Below, in pieces: positions 32,994 through 41,159 of a DNA stretch of 41,263 nucleotides. This stretch comes from Deinococcus malanensis (GTDB lineage: Bacteria > Deinococcota > Deinococci > Deinococcales > Deinococcaceae). The first letter of the stretch is position 1, and each line of letters opens with the position of its first letter. Made by a program: the position numbers and the translations under genes. Where the stretch lies: assembly GCF_014647655.1 (NCBI RefSeq), contig NZ_BMPP01000023.1, positions 1-41,263 on the forward strand. Direction: 5' to 3'. The notes under the pieces were generated by a model. It did not search any database and was not told the origin of the DNA. It saw nothing but the letters and a program-made list of their open reading frames with translations.

Positions 32994-35437
32994 GCGCCCC
33001 GAATTCGTCTCTGAGCCACTCGGCCCTGGACCCCTCTCCTCTACACCTGGAGGACATGGCCGACGTCTTCGGAACAGGACACTTCAACCGGGTGGCTAGG
33101 CGCTACAGCGGTGAGAAGGGAATCAACGGCAAGGCCGCCGCCCGGGAGGCACTGAGCCGGACCTTTGCCGATGCCAGACGCTTGGACGCACTGGCCGCCA
33201 GCCTGCATCCCACCGAGCTGCAACTGCTGGGTGAACTTCGTCGGCACGGCGGGGCCATGGACGGCTGGGCGCTGTACACCTTCGCGCGGCTGCGTGGACT
33301 GAAGGCGCCGCCGGTCAAGCTGAGTCCCTCCTCGTCGAATCTCTTCGAGGGGTACCAGGGCGCTGATTTTCCCGGAGCCGATCTGATCTGGTCGCTGTTC
33401 GCCGACGGCCTGCTGGTTCCGGTGTCGGTTCCCAATCATTGGTTGCGCGATTCTTACGCCTATTATCGCCACCGGCCCTTCCCGAACCTGCCGGCAACCT
33501 GGGTGCTGGCCGACCCTCGCCTGCTGACGCATCTCCCCCCGGTCGAGACTGTGCCCTTGACCGTCAAACTGGACCGAGTGCAGCCGCTCACGGTGCAGAA
33601 CGGAACCCCATCGGCCGCGAGGCTGGCGTTGCACCTTCAGGAGGTGATGCGGGGCCTGCGGGTGCTGGGCGGCCTGGGCCTCACCCAAACGGGGACCTAC
33701 AACAAAGCGGGCCTGGGCAAACTGAACAAACTGCTGCCTGCCCTGGAGGAGCCCGGGTTCTGGCTGGCCGCAGCACAGCAGCTGGGCCTGCTGCGACTGG
33801 ACGTGTCGGGCAAACAGGTGCAGGTCTGCCCGGAGCAGGAACGGGCCCTGGCCCAGGCTGGCCCACAGCATCTGGTGAACCGTCTGGCGGCGCTGGTTGG
33901 CGTTCTGGATATGCCGGAAGACCAGGCACACCGCCTGCCGCATGCCGGGGCGCTGCGCTCGTGTCTGCTGGCTGTGCTGCGCGACCTGCCCGGGTCCATC
34001 ACCGAGCCCGAGCTGCTGCGGCTCCTAGGTACGGTCGCTCCGCTGGAGCTGCGCCTGCAACTTCGTGACTACCGCGCCGCGCCGAATCCGCAGGCCTGGG
34101 CCGACTGGTTCGGTGCCACGCTGCGCGGCACCATGATCGATTTTGGTCTGGTGACCCTGGAGGACCGGGACGGACAGGTGGTGGTGACGCCGGGCGAGGC
34201 GCTGGGCACTTCGACAGCCAGTCCCGGGGCCAGTGCACCTGCCAGCGTCGCTGCACAGGCCCCCGTGTCAGCGCTGCCCGCCTGGATTCTGCAACCCAAC
34301 TTCGAGCTGCTGGTGTATCCTGCCCACCTTCAGCCGCATCAGTTTGCCATCCTGTACGCCGCCGAGGCAGTGCGCTTCGATGCCCAGACCGCCACCTACC
34401 GCCTGACCCGGGACAGCGTGTATGCCGCGCTCGAAGGCGGCCTGAGTCAGGCAGACCTGCTGGCTGGCCTGCAATCGGGTTCGGCCACTCCCTTGGCGCC
34501 CAGCGTGCAGAGCACCATTCGGGACTGGGCAGCGCGCCGCGAGCGCCTGACGGTGCATCGGGGGGTGACGCTCTTGGAATACCCCACCCGCAGCCAGCGC
34601 GACGCCGCGCTCAGCTCAGGGGGGACGGCGATCGGTGAGACCCTGCTGATGCTCGCTCCAGGGCAGAAGGTCGGACCCGGCGTCAGCGTCCTGAAGTACG
34701 ATCAGGCGCCCCCGAAACCCTTGAAATTCAACGATGACGGAACATTCACCATCACCGGCGCACTGGATTTCCTGACCCGCCAACTTCTCGAGGGCCGCAT
34801 CGCGGCTGCGGGCCAGGACAGGTACACCCTCCGCCCCGCCCTGGCGGGCAGTCTGCCTGTCTCCTTCCTGAACGATCTGGAGGCGCGCAGCTCTGGCCGG
34901 CTGCCCGGCCTGCTGCGCCTTCAGCTGGGCGTTTGGAGTGGTCAGACGCCGCCACCACGCGTGGCAGCCGTGACGCTTCTTCAGCATCCACAGGCACAGG
35001 CCCTGGCACAATACCCCACTCTGAAAGGCCTCATCGGCGGCACTGTTGGCCCGAACCTGTGTATGGTGCAACCTGGACAGGAACAGGCCCTGGAGTTGGC
35101 CCTGGGCGCCCTGGGCCTAACCCCCCAGCATGAGATTCTTGCTCCACAGGGCGCCGCCTCTGATCTGCTGATGATCACCGATACCCGCAAAAAGCGCGAG
35201 TTCCTGGAAGAAGCCATTCGTAGCGGCCATAACCTGCTGATCCAGTACAACGAGGAAAAGAGCATTGGCGGCTGGTACAGCAGTCGGACGACGCCGGGCA
35301 AACGTCGTCTCGATGAATTTCAGCTTGTGCGGATTGACCGTGCCGGCGCCACACCGTATCTGGAAGCACAGAACCTGAAAAGCGGTGAGCAGGAGCGGAT
35401 TCGCATTCAGTACATTACGGGGATGGCGCTCCGGTAG
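32990..35437 (+). CDS. XPB-associated protein with WYL-like C-terminus
   Basis: 815 residues. The N-terminal part (1-400) is mostly helical and resembles the Helicase_C_3 / XPB-Ssl2-N-type region of proteins found beside bacterial XPB (compare the neighbour of Mycobacterium ercc3). The middle (about 410-640) contains the conserved LPAWILQPNFELLVYP strand block. The end (about 735-815) is WYL-like: an REFLEEAIRSGHNLLIQYN helix-strand, FQLVRIDRAG, and RIRIQYITGM. Start overlaps the small gene by 4 bases (ATGA). Probably a regulatory or damage-handing subunit. Confidence 0.75.
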   Translation: MSAPNSSLSHSALDPSPLHLEDMADVFGTGHFNRVARRYSGEKGINGKAAAREALSRTFADARRLDALAASLHPTELQLLGELRRHGGAMDGWALYTFARLRGLKAPPVKLSPSSSNLFEGYQGADFPGADLIWSLFADGLLVPVSVPNHWLRDSYAYYRHRPFPNLPATWVLADPRLLTHLPPVETVPLTVKLDRVQPLTVQNGTPSAARLALHLQEVMRGLRVLGGLGLTQTGTYNKAGLGKLNKLLPALEEPGFWLAAAQQLGLLRLDVSGKQVQVCPEQERALAQAGPQHLVNRLAALVGVLDMPEDQAHRLPHAGALRSCLLAVLRDLPGSITEPELLRLLGTVAPLELRLQLRDYRAAPNPQAWADWFGATLRGTMIDFGLVTLEDRDGQVVVTPGEALGTSTASPGASAPASVAAQAPVSALPAWILQPNFELLVYPAHLQPHQFAILYAAEAVRFDAQTATYRLTRDSVYAALEGGLSQADLLAGLQSGSATPLAPSVQSTIRDWAARRERLTVHRGVTLLEYPTRSQRDAALSSGGTAIGETLLMLAPGQKVGPGVSVLKYDQAPPKPLKFNDDGTFTITGALDFLTRQLLEGRIAAAGQDRYTLRPALAGSLPVSFLNDLEARSSGRLPGLLRLQLGVWSGQTPPPRVAAVTLLQHPQAQALAQYPTLKGLIGGTVGPNLCMVQPGQEQALELALGALGLTPQHEILAPQGAASDLLMITDTRKKREFLEEAIRSGHNLLIQYNEEKSIGGWYSSRTTPGKRRLDEFQLVRIDRAGATPYLEAQNLKSGEQERIRIQYITGMALR

Positions 35438-35450
35438 ATGTGAGTGACGG

Positions 35451-35486
35451 GGGCCGTGCTGAATGTCGTGCCGGTGCACACGGCCC
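35451..35486 (+). terminator. Weak hairpin after the XPB operon
   Basis: GGGCCGTG and CACGGCCC (8 bases each) are separated by 20 bases, 14 bases past the stop. The loop is long and there is no T run, so this is a weak candidate. Confidence 0.35.
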
Positions 35487-35534
35487 ATACTCCACTGGTG
35501 AGATGTCGATGATGCTGCTTTCAGGGTTACCCGT

Positions 35535-35615
35535 GTGAGCGTCACCTACGCTTACACGGATTGCGCGGTGGCCACTTCTGGCGCCGCTGGCTGGGGGGTC
35601 GTCATTCACATCTCT
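35535..35615 (+). pseudogene. RNase HI-like N-terminal fragment
   Basis: About 27 codons from GTG 35535 read SVTYAYTDCAVATSGAAGWG, then VVI. They match the first strand and turn of RNase HI domains (YTDGA...G-x-GWGVVL), with one Gly of TDGA changed to Cys. The similarity then ends and the frame continues into the antisense of the hisS remnant. It is a 5' fragment. Confidence 0.45.
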
Positions 35616-36019
35616 CTCGAGTACCGGTCAGCAGGCACCCGGTCAATGCCGACCTTCTCCAGGCGGTCAAGGACGCGCAGCGCCTGTGGAACCGCCGCCG
35701 GCGCCAGACCCAGTCCTTTGAAGTATCCCTGCAGCACCTGACGGTTGTTGATCCAGATGCAGAAGGGGCCGATGTCCAACCGGGTCAGGGCGTCATTGGC
35801 CACCGCAGGCAGGACGGTGTCATACAGCAGGTTGAGAGAACCACGGCCGATGACATCGATATCCGCCTGGTAGAACTCCCGGTACCGACCCGCCTGGGGC
35901 CGCTCACCGCGCCAGACCTTCTGAATCTGGGACCGTGCTGACGTATGTGCAGGGTGAGCTGGCGTCCCTGGGTCTGGACAACCAAGCCATCGCTGGGCGC
36001 AGAAGCGGGCACTAAACAA
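35606..36019 (-). pseudogene. Histidyl-tRNA synthetase (hisS) internal fragment
   Basis: The minus-strand frame reads QKVWRGERPQAGRYREFYQA followed by DIDVIG, which is motif 2 of class II histidyl-tRNA synthetase (FRxERPQxGRxREFxQxDxDxxG). It continues to ICIWINNRQVLQGYFKGLGL-type sequence (FCIWINNRQVL...). The part before motif 2 (VVQTQGRQLTLHIRQHG in another frame, about 35950-36000) is also hisS-like but shifted, and the HIGH-side N-terminus and anticodon domain are missing. The fragment is therefore dead. Confidence 0.75.
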
Positions 36020-36079
36020 GGGGGAGGCGGCGGACGGTTCAGCACTTCTTCGTCGGGAGTGACCTAGCGCATGCTGAGA

Positions 36080-36349
36080 TCAATGCGCTGGGAACGGGGG
36101 CAGGAGACCCGCGATGGCGGCCGGGTCGAGACTGGCGTCCAGACTCGCTCGCCAGCGTCCCTCGTAGGTCAGCCTCAGTGCACCGGGACGTCTGCCGCAG
36201 CGGAGCTCAAAGGCCTCCCGCTGTTCCTCCACCTCCAGGCACTGCAGAGGCAAGTTACTGCGCCTCCTCATGTGCTGCCACAGGGCCTCAAGGAAGCAGG
36301 AAGGCGGAACACACGGATAAAGCGCAGGCTGGAGGCATGAGTAATTCAA
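36080..36349 (-). CDS. Doubtful hypothetical protein overlapping the rarA start
   Basis: 89 codons, with a protein-like polar stretch (LEVEEQREAFELRCGRRPG; LRLTYEGRWRASLDASLD) and high third-base GC. Start lies inside the first codons of the rarA gene (opposite strand). No ribosome site is seen and no family is recognised. It is probably the remains of a gene cut by the arrival of neighbours. Confidence 0.3.
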   Translation of the reverse strand: MNYSCLQPALYPCVPPSCFLEALWQHMRRRSNLPLQCLEVEEQREAFELRCGRRPGALRLTYEGRWRASLDASLDPAAIAGLLPPFPAH

Positions 36350-37944
36350 CTGGCCTCTTCGAGCAGGCGGATGAGTCCTACCGTCCCCTGGCTGAGCGCA
36401 TGCGCCCGCGCACCCTGGACGACCTGGTCGGCCAGAAGCACCTGATGGTGCGCGGCGCGCCCCTGGAGGTGGCCCGGCGCACCCGCAAGGTGCAGACCAT
36501 CATCCTACACGGCCCCCCAGGCACCGGGAAGACCACGATCGCGCGCGCCCTGGCCAAATCCGTCGACGCCGAGTTCATTGCCATGAGCGCCACCAACGCC
36601 GGCAAGGCGGAGCTCACCAAGGTGGTCGAGCAGGCGCGCGCCGCCCGATTGCGCGGCCGCAACACCATCCTGTTTCTGGACGAGGTGCACCGCTGGAGCC
36701 GCACGCAACAAGACGCCCTGCTGCCCGAGATCGAGTCCGGGAACCTCACGCTGATCGGCGCGACCACCGAGAACCCGGGCTTCACGGTGGTCGGGGCGTT
36801 GCGTTCCAGGAGCCGTATCGTGGAGGTCAAGCCGCTCACCCGAGACGACATCCTCGAACTGCTGGGGCGCGCCGAGGCCTTTGAGCACAAACGGTTGCCG
36901 CTGACCCGTGAGGCCAGAGCGTCGATCGCCGAGCAGTGTGACGGCGACGCCCGCATGGCGCTGGGCATGGCTGAAGCCGTGTGGATGTCCGAGCCCGACC
37001 ATGACCTGAGCCCCGAAGAGCTCAACGTGGTCGCGCCGGTCGCCCGGGGACGTCACGGGAGGAACGCAGAGGCCTTGTACGACCTCTTGAGCGCCCTGCA
37101 CAAGGCCATGCGCGGCTCGGACCCTGACGCTGCTCTCCTCTACACGGCCATGCTGCTCGAGGGGGGCGAGGACCCGCTGGCGATCATCCGCCGTGTGCAG
37201 GCCTGCGCGTCCGAGGACGTGGGCCTGGCCGACCCGCAGGCGATGGTGCAGGCTGACGCGGCGTGGTCGGCGATGCTGCGCCTGGGGCCGGCTGAAGGGC
37301 GACTGCCGCTCGGGCAGGCCGTCATCTACGTGGCCACTGCACCCAAATCGAATGCGGTCTACCACGGCATGAATCAGGCAACGGCCGTAGCCCGGGCGAA
37401 TCCGACCCTGATGCCGCCGCTGCACATGATGAATGCGCCCACCGACTACCAGCGTAGTGTCGGACGCAAGGCCGGCTATCTCTACGATCACGACTTCGAA
37501 AGGGCCTTCTCCGGCCAGCAGCGCCTGCCCGACGAGCTGCGCGAACTGCGCCTCTACGAGCCCAGCACCCAGGGCTACGAGGCCAAGACCCTGGCCCCGC
37601 GGGTGGCCCACTGGCGCGCCCTGCGGGGAGAGATCCAGCCACAAGCCCAGGAGGACGAGGGCTGCCCGGTCGACCAGCGCATGGAACAGAAGGCTGAGGA
37701 CAGAGCGCTGCTCAAGGCGGTGCCCCAGGTCTCTGAGGGCGTGATGATCAACCCCAGCAAGCTGGTGCAGTCCTCCAGCAGCGTGATCCCGGCCATCAAC
37801 CTCCCCCCGGGCACCGACTGCCCCGCGCAGGCCATGCGCAAGGAGGACCGCGCCGCGAGCAAGAAGGAGAAGGCCGCCAAGAGCGCTGCGCCAGCCAGGC
37901 CCAAAGCCGCCAGGAGCAAAACCGCCGTCAAGGAGACGCCATAA
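36337..37944 (+). CDS. rarA: RarA/MgsA-like AAA+ ATPase with basic C-terminal tail
   Basis: 535 residues from ATG 36337 (GGAGG just upstream). An AAA+ core with Walker A GPPGTGKT (59-66), DEVH (115-118), and sensor 1 GATTENPGF; then the MgsA-type helical and tetramerisation domain (SEDVGLADPQAM; YHGMNQATAVARANPTLMPP; YLYDHDFERAFSGQQ). The family handles stalled replication forks, binding SSB and DNA ends. RarA normally ends near residue 440. Here about 95 extra residues follow, ending in a Lys/Ala-rich stretch (KEDRAASKKEKAAKSAAP) that could bind nucleic acid. No operon partners. Confidence 0.9.
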   Translation: MSNSTGLFEQADESYRPLAERMRPRTLDDLVGQKHLMVRGAPLEVARRTRKVQTIILHGPPGTGKTTIARALAKSVDAEFIAMSATNAGKAELTKVVEQARAARLRGRNTILFLDEVHRWSRTQQDALLPEIESGNLTLIGATTENPGFTVVGALRSRSRIVEVKPLTRDDILELLGRAEAFEHKRLPLTREARASIAEQCDGDARMALGMAEAVWMSEPDHDLSPEELNVVAPVARGRHGRNAEALYDLLSALHKAMRGSDPDAALLYTAMLLEGGEDPLAIIRRVQACASEDVGLADPQAMVQADAAWSAMLRLGPAEGRLPLGQAVIYVATAPKSNAVYHGMNQATAVARANPTLMPPLHMMNAPTDYQRSVGRKAGYLYDHDFERAFSGQQRLPDELRELRLYEPSTQGYEAKTLAPRVAHWRALRGEIQPQAQEDEGCPVDQRMEQKAEDRALLKAVPQVSEGVMINPSKLVQSSSSVIPAINLPPGTDCPAQAMRKEDRAASKKEKAAKSAAPARPKAARSKTAVKETP

Positions 37945-38140
37945 GCTGCTTGACCCCCATAACTCAAGTCAAACCTGGGTGGACGTCAGGCCAGACGCAT
38001 GAAGATTCCGCCGGGCCGCAGGTTGATGCGCCAAACAGCCTGGATCGCCTCCGCCACCATGCCATTCCTCCAGGCTGGACTCCTCCATACACTGAATGGA
38101 CCGCCCACGCGGTAGAGGACGACCATGACTGCTGACCTGC

Positions 38141-38350
38141 TCAAGCAATTGCACACCTCACTCGATCATCGGATGCGGCCCTTGGCAGATGGAGCGCAAT
38201 CTTGCGGTGCAGCGTGGATTCCGCCTGCAGGAGGGCCAGGAGCACTTCGGCCAATCTTCGCAGTGCATCTTGTCGGCGGTAAGGCAGGCGGCTTTTTAGG
38301 TGGGTTGCCAGCGTGTCAGCATGCAGTCGGGCGGTATCTGAGCTCGTCAC
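38141..38350 (-). pseudogene. IS4-type transposase, N-terminal fragment
   Basis: 69 codons from GTG 38350 read [20 protein letters not shown] followed by [11 protein letters not shown]. This is the typical N-terminal helical region of an IS4-family transposase common in Deinococcus. The frame ends at 38141 with none of the DDE catalytic domain. An inverted repeat at 38329-38367 covers the start. It is an IS remnant. Confidence 0.6.
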
Positions 38351-38367
38351 AGAACCAGATACCGCCC
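38329..38367. repeat. Inverted repeat around the transposase start
   Basis: GGGCGGTATCTG (38329-38340) and CAGATACCGCCC (38356-38367) are perfect 12-base arms with a 15-base loop. The GTG start of the transposase fragment (38350) lies in the loop. In many IS elements such a hairpin blocks the transposase start in read-through transcripts. It may also act as a terminator on the plus strand (TTTG follows). Confidence 0.6.
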
Positions 38368-38437
38368 TTTGTCATGCCGCACTGCGTTCAAGACGCCATT
38401 CCCCGCAAAGTGTCAGGTGCTGAGGGACCCGGGGAAT

Positions 38438-38596
38438 GCATTCACAACAGTCTGTACCTGGGACGGTCGTGGACGTGATGGGGCTTCCGTGCCGCCAGGG
38501 AACTACCTCGCGGAGGGTATGATGGGCACCACTGATGAGGCAGTGAAGCTCGGCTACCGAACGAATCTCCTGCGGTTCGAGCGCCCTGAGTTCTGA
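38438..38596 (+). pseudogene. BsuPI/FlgD-Ig-like C-terminal fragment
   Basis: The frame reads CTWDGRGRDGASVPPGNYLA then EGMMGTTDEAVKL and stops at 38596. The W-D-x-x-x-x-x-G-x-x-V-P-P-G-x-Y pattern is that of BsuPI (intracellular proteinase inhibitor) and FlgD Ig-like beta-sandwich domains. Only about 52 codons of the C-terminal part remain. No start with a ribosome site precedes them. Confidence 0.4.
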
Positions 38597-38716
38597 CCGC
38601 GCAGACACCACCCAGGCACACACCCAGCCCGCCGGCACAGTGCTGAGCGCGCCCTCCGCGATCCGTGAGGGGCACGCGACGTACCTGACGTTCCGTTCGG
38701 TACGGGGACTTCATTC

Positions 38717-38902
38717 AGTAGTGCGAATGTCGCAAGTGCCTGGTACGCGCGGAACATTCGTATCTGTGCGAACCTGATGCGCCGTCTCGTGCCGGGTGAC
38801 CGGGCAGTGGTTATTTATGGCTCGGGCCACCTGGGCATCTTGCGGGAACTCCTGAATGGAGCGCCCGGCGTGGAGACTGTGGATATCCACAATTACTTGT
38901 AA
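38717..38902 (+). pseudogene. DUF5694 (TraB-like) C-terminal fragment
   Basis: The frame ending at TAA 38900-38902 reads ASAWYARNIRICANLMRRLV, PGDRAVVIYGSGHLGILREL and VDIHNYL. This is the C-terminal end of DUF5694 proteins (WYxRNxRIxANL...GDRxLVxYGxGH...L). About 60 codons remain. Most of the usual protein is missing. Confidence 0.6.
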
Positions 38903-39028
38903 CGACCCGGTCGTGGGTGCCGACTGAAGAATGGGCACGGGAGGTGCGCCTGTCGCGTCTCACCAGTCCTGCTGGGCTGAACAACGGACACCATATGGTG
39001 TCCGTGCTTTTTCTACGTGATGGCTCCT

Positions 39029-39349
39029 TCAGGATCCGGGCGCGGCCCCCCGAAGTGCGGCCCAGTATCCGTCCAGCGCCTGGCAGCCAGTCTCTGTGAT
39101 CCGGTAACTCGTCACCGGAACTTTGCCCCGGAAGGCCTTGTTCACCTCCAGGTAGCCGGCCTCTTCCAGTTTCGTGGCGTGGCTGGAAAGATTGCCCTTG
39201 CTGAGCCCCAACGTAGACTCCATGAACCTGAACTCCGCCTCCTGCACGCCAGCGAGCACCGAAAGGATGGCCAGGCGCACGGGTTCGTGGATGACCCGGT
39301 CCAGGCCCAGCAAAGCCTCCATGGCGCCCAGTTGGGTGGACTCACTCAT
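39029..39349 (-). CDS. Winged-helix transcriptional regulator (MarR/ArsR-like, HTH_34)
   Basis: 106 residues from ATG 39349. A small winged-helix domain: HEPVRLAILSVLAGVQEAEF, the recognition helix GLSKGNLSSHATKLEEAGY, then the wing (FRGKVPVTSYRIT) and a C-terminal dimer helix. The family reads small signals and represses neighbours. The ATG lies within the end of a damaged upstream gene (8-base overlap), so a start at 39361 is less likely. It was probably the second gene of a membrane protein/regulator pair. Confidence 0.85.
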   Translation of the reverse strand: MSESTQLGAMEALLGLDRVIHEPVRLAILSVLAGVQEAEFRFMESTLGLSKGNLSSHATKLEEAGYLEVNKAFRGKVPVTSYRITETGCQALDGYWAALRGAAPGS

Positions 39350-39503
39350 GCTCGTCCTCACGTTCCTGGGCGGGCAACCCCAAACGGCTGCGCACTTCGC
39401 GCAGTTCTGCCGTCACCTGACGCGCTTCGGCGTGCTGGCGACGCGCCTGCCATATCAGGAACAAGGTGAGGGCACCCAAAGCGGCCAGTTGACAGGCGAA
39501 GGC
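39342..39503 (-). pseudogene. Membrane/coiled-coil protein fragment upstream of the regulator
   Basis: An open stretch from TAG 39504-39506 to TGA 39342-39344 reads QLAALGALTLFLIWQARRQH then AEARQVTAELREVRSRLGLP. It has a membrane helix followed by a charged coiled coil. No acceptable start exists inside, so the N-terminus has been lost. The stop overlaps the regulator start by 8 bases, showing an old coupled pair. Confidence 0.55.
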
Positions 39504-39529
39504 CTACGAAGACGATACAGGCAAATGCA

Positions 39530-39541
39530 TTGGTTAACCAA
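39530..39541. promoter_or_regulatory. Palindromic operator candidate TTGGTTAACCAA
   Basis: A perfect 12-base palindrome 21 bases before the -10 box of the Lrp gene, covering the -35 region. Its position suggests autoregulation by the Lrp-type protein. A second imperfect repeat (GATT-CGACA-AATC, 39545-39557) lies between it and the -10 box. Confidence 0.5.
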
Positions 39542-39561
39542 CAAGATTCGACAAATCTGGC

Positions 39562-39567
39562 TAATAT
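39562..39567 (+). promoter_or_regulatory. TAATAT -10 box for a leaderless lrp-like mRNA
   Basis: TAATAT ends 6 bases before ATG 39574. No Shine-Dalgarno sequence is present. This is the best -10 match of the leaderless set. Confidence 0.6.
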
Positions 39568-39573
39568 AGCAAG

Positions 39574-40053
39574 ATGATTCAGCTTGACGAGGCCGATCGG
39601 ACGATCCTTGTGCTTTTGCAGCAGGATGATCGCCAGACATACGTGCAGATCGGCGCACAGGTGGGCCTCTCCCCGGCCACCGTGCATGACCGTGTGCGCA
39701 AACTCGAACGGCGCGGCGCCCTCATGGGCTATCAAGCGCGCGTTTCCCCACGTGCGGTCGGTCTACCCGTCACGGCCTTCATCTCCCTGAATCTCGACGG
39801 CGGACAGAGCTGCCGAAGCGTGACGCCCACCCTCGAAGCCTTTCCAGAAATCGAGGAGTGCCATAGTGTTGCAGGAGACACAGACCTACTGCTCAAGGTG
39901 CGAGTGCCCAGCACCGAAGCGCTGGAAGAACTGAACTACCGGCTCAAGTGTCTGGAAGGGGTCGTGCGGACGCAATCCCTGATCATCCTTTCCACCCGTT
40001 TCGAGGATCGCCCACGCATTCCCGCCCCCCTGGGAAGGGAGGAGCACGTGTGA
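39574..40053 (+). CDS. Lrp/AsnC-family transcriptional regulator
   Basis: 159 residues. The N-terminal winged helix (5-60: LDEADRTILVLLQQDDRQTY, VGLSPATVHDRVRKLERRGA) and the RAM/AsnC ligand domain (65-145: FISLNLDGG, FPEIEECHSVAGDTDLLLKV) are complete. It is first in a pair with the EamA transporter gene, whose GTG overlaps its TGA (4 bases). The family commonly controls amino-acid exporters, so the pair could be a regulated exporter. A palindrome at 39530-39541 suggests autoregulation. Confidence 0.93.
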   Translation: MIQLDEADRTILVLLQQDDRQTYVQIGAQVGLSPATVHDRVRKLERRGALMGYQARVSPRAVGLPVTAFISLNLDGGQSCRSVTPTLEAFPEIEECHSVAGDTDLLLKVRVPSTEALEELNYRLKCLEGVVRTQSLIILSTRFEDRPRIPAPLGREEHV

Positions 40054-40976
40054 GCACCGTGGCGGTCATGTCGGCGACCCCCCGTGAACGTTCAATCGGG
40101 TACACCTGCGCGCTCGTTACCGTGCTGATCTGGTCCGGGTTCATCCTGGTGTCGCGCCTCGGCGCCCAGGGCACCCTGTCTGCCTTCGACGTGGCTGCCC
40201 TGCGTTTCGGCGTGTCCGGCCTCGTCATGCTGCCGTATCTGCTGCGGCATGGTGCGGGTGGATTGACCCTACCCCAGGTTGCCGCCCTGGGGGTGAGCGC
40301 GGGGCTGGGGTACGCCATGCTGGCGTATTCGGGGTTCCAGCTTGCCCCTGCAGCGCACGCTGCGGTATTCATGCCTGGCATGCTCCCGTTCTTTACTGCT
40401 GCGCTGGCGTGGTGGTTCCTGGGGGAGCGTTGGACACGCGGCCGCCTCCTGGGACTGGCGGTCGTGGCGGCGGGTGTCGCTCTGCTGGTGGCGGACGAAC
40501 TCGGGCGCGGTGGGACGGCGTGGCGGGGCGACCTGTTGTTCCTGAGCGCGTCTCTTTCCTGGGCCGTATATGGAGTGCTGGCGCGCCGGTGGCGCGTGCA
40601 GCCCCTTCAGGCGACAGCGGTCATCGGGGTGTTCTGCCTCGTCACGTACTGGCCACCATACCTGCTGTCAGGACATTCGAATCTGCTTGAGGCGCCACTG
40701 GCGGAGATCGTCACGCAGGGGGTGTATCAGGGCCTGCTCGCGGTGGTGGTCGCGCTGATTACCTACACCCGTGCGCTGCAGATTCTGGGGCCCAACCTCA
40801 CCACGACCATCACGTCCCTCACGCCGGCCGTCGCTGCGCTTTCGGCCGTTCCCCTGCTAGGGGAGGGGCTCTCCACGCTCGCGGTGCTGGGCGTGGTCAT
40901 CGTGACGCTGGGCGTGCTCGTGAGCGTGATCCGTCCACGAGCAACAGCGGTTGCCCAGGTTGCCCGCGATGGCTGA
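40050..40976 (+). CDS. EamA/DMT-family transporter
   Basis: 308 residues starting at GTG 40050, with GGGAGG 6 bases upstream. Ten membrane segments in two EamA repeats (about 18-145 and 155-290). Repeat one opens with the family pattern YTCALVTVLIWSGFILVSR, and its end has LGERWTRGRLLGLAVVAAGV. Repeat two opens with LFLSASLSWAVYGVLARRW and ends LLGEGLSTLAVLGVVIVTLG. Exports of metabolites such as amino acids is the usual role. Coupled to the Lrp-like regulator. Confidence 0.92.
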   Translation: MSTVAVMSATPRERSIGYTCALVTVLIWSGFILVSRLGAQGTLSAFDVAALRFGVSGLVMLPYLLRHGAGGLTLPQVAALGVSAGLGYAMLAYSGFQLAPAAHAAVFMPGMLPFFTAALAWWFLGERWTRGRLLGLAVVAAGVALLVADELGRGGTAWRGDLLFLSASLSWAVYGVLARRWRVQPLQATAVIGVFCLVTYWPPYLLSGHSNLLEAPLAEIVTQGVYQGLLAVVVALITYTRALQILGPNLTTTITSLTPAVAALSAVPLLGEGLSTLAVLGVVIVTLGVLVSVIRPRATAVAQVARDG

Positions 40977-40992
40977 CTGCGGCGCTACGGTG

Positions 40993-41019
40993 TAACGGAC
41001 AGCCTTTAGGAGCGTCCGT
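40993..41019 (+). terminator. Terminator candidate after the EamA gene
   Basis: AACGGAC and GTCCGTT form a 7-base-pair stem (loop 13, which can close further by GC/GC) 16 bases after the stop, followed by GCGTTTGG. Weak T tail. Confidence 0.5.
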
Positions 41020-41130
41020 TGCGTTTGGTGCCGGAGACTTCAGTGGAAGTTTCACCACCGAGCGATCCTGCAACCCGGATCGTCGCCCTGGCCCATCTGC
41101 TGTTCCTGTTTCGCGGTATGCCCAAAGGGC

Positions 41131-41150
41131 GCACTGCTAACGTGCAGTGC
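41131..41150. repeat. Small hairpin next to the right-hand IS border
   Basis: GCACTGC and GCAGTGC with a 6-base loop, ending 9 bases before the IS end at 41160. It may have been the target context of the insertion or a leftover terminator. Confidence 0.35.
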
Positions 41151-41159
41151 AGGGCGGCA

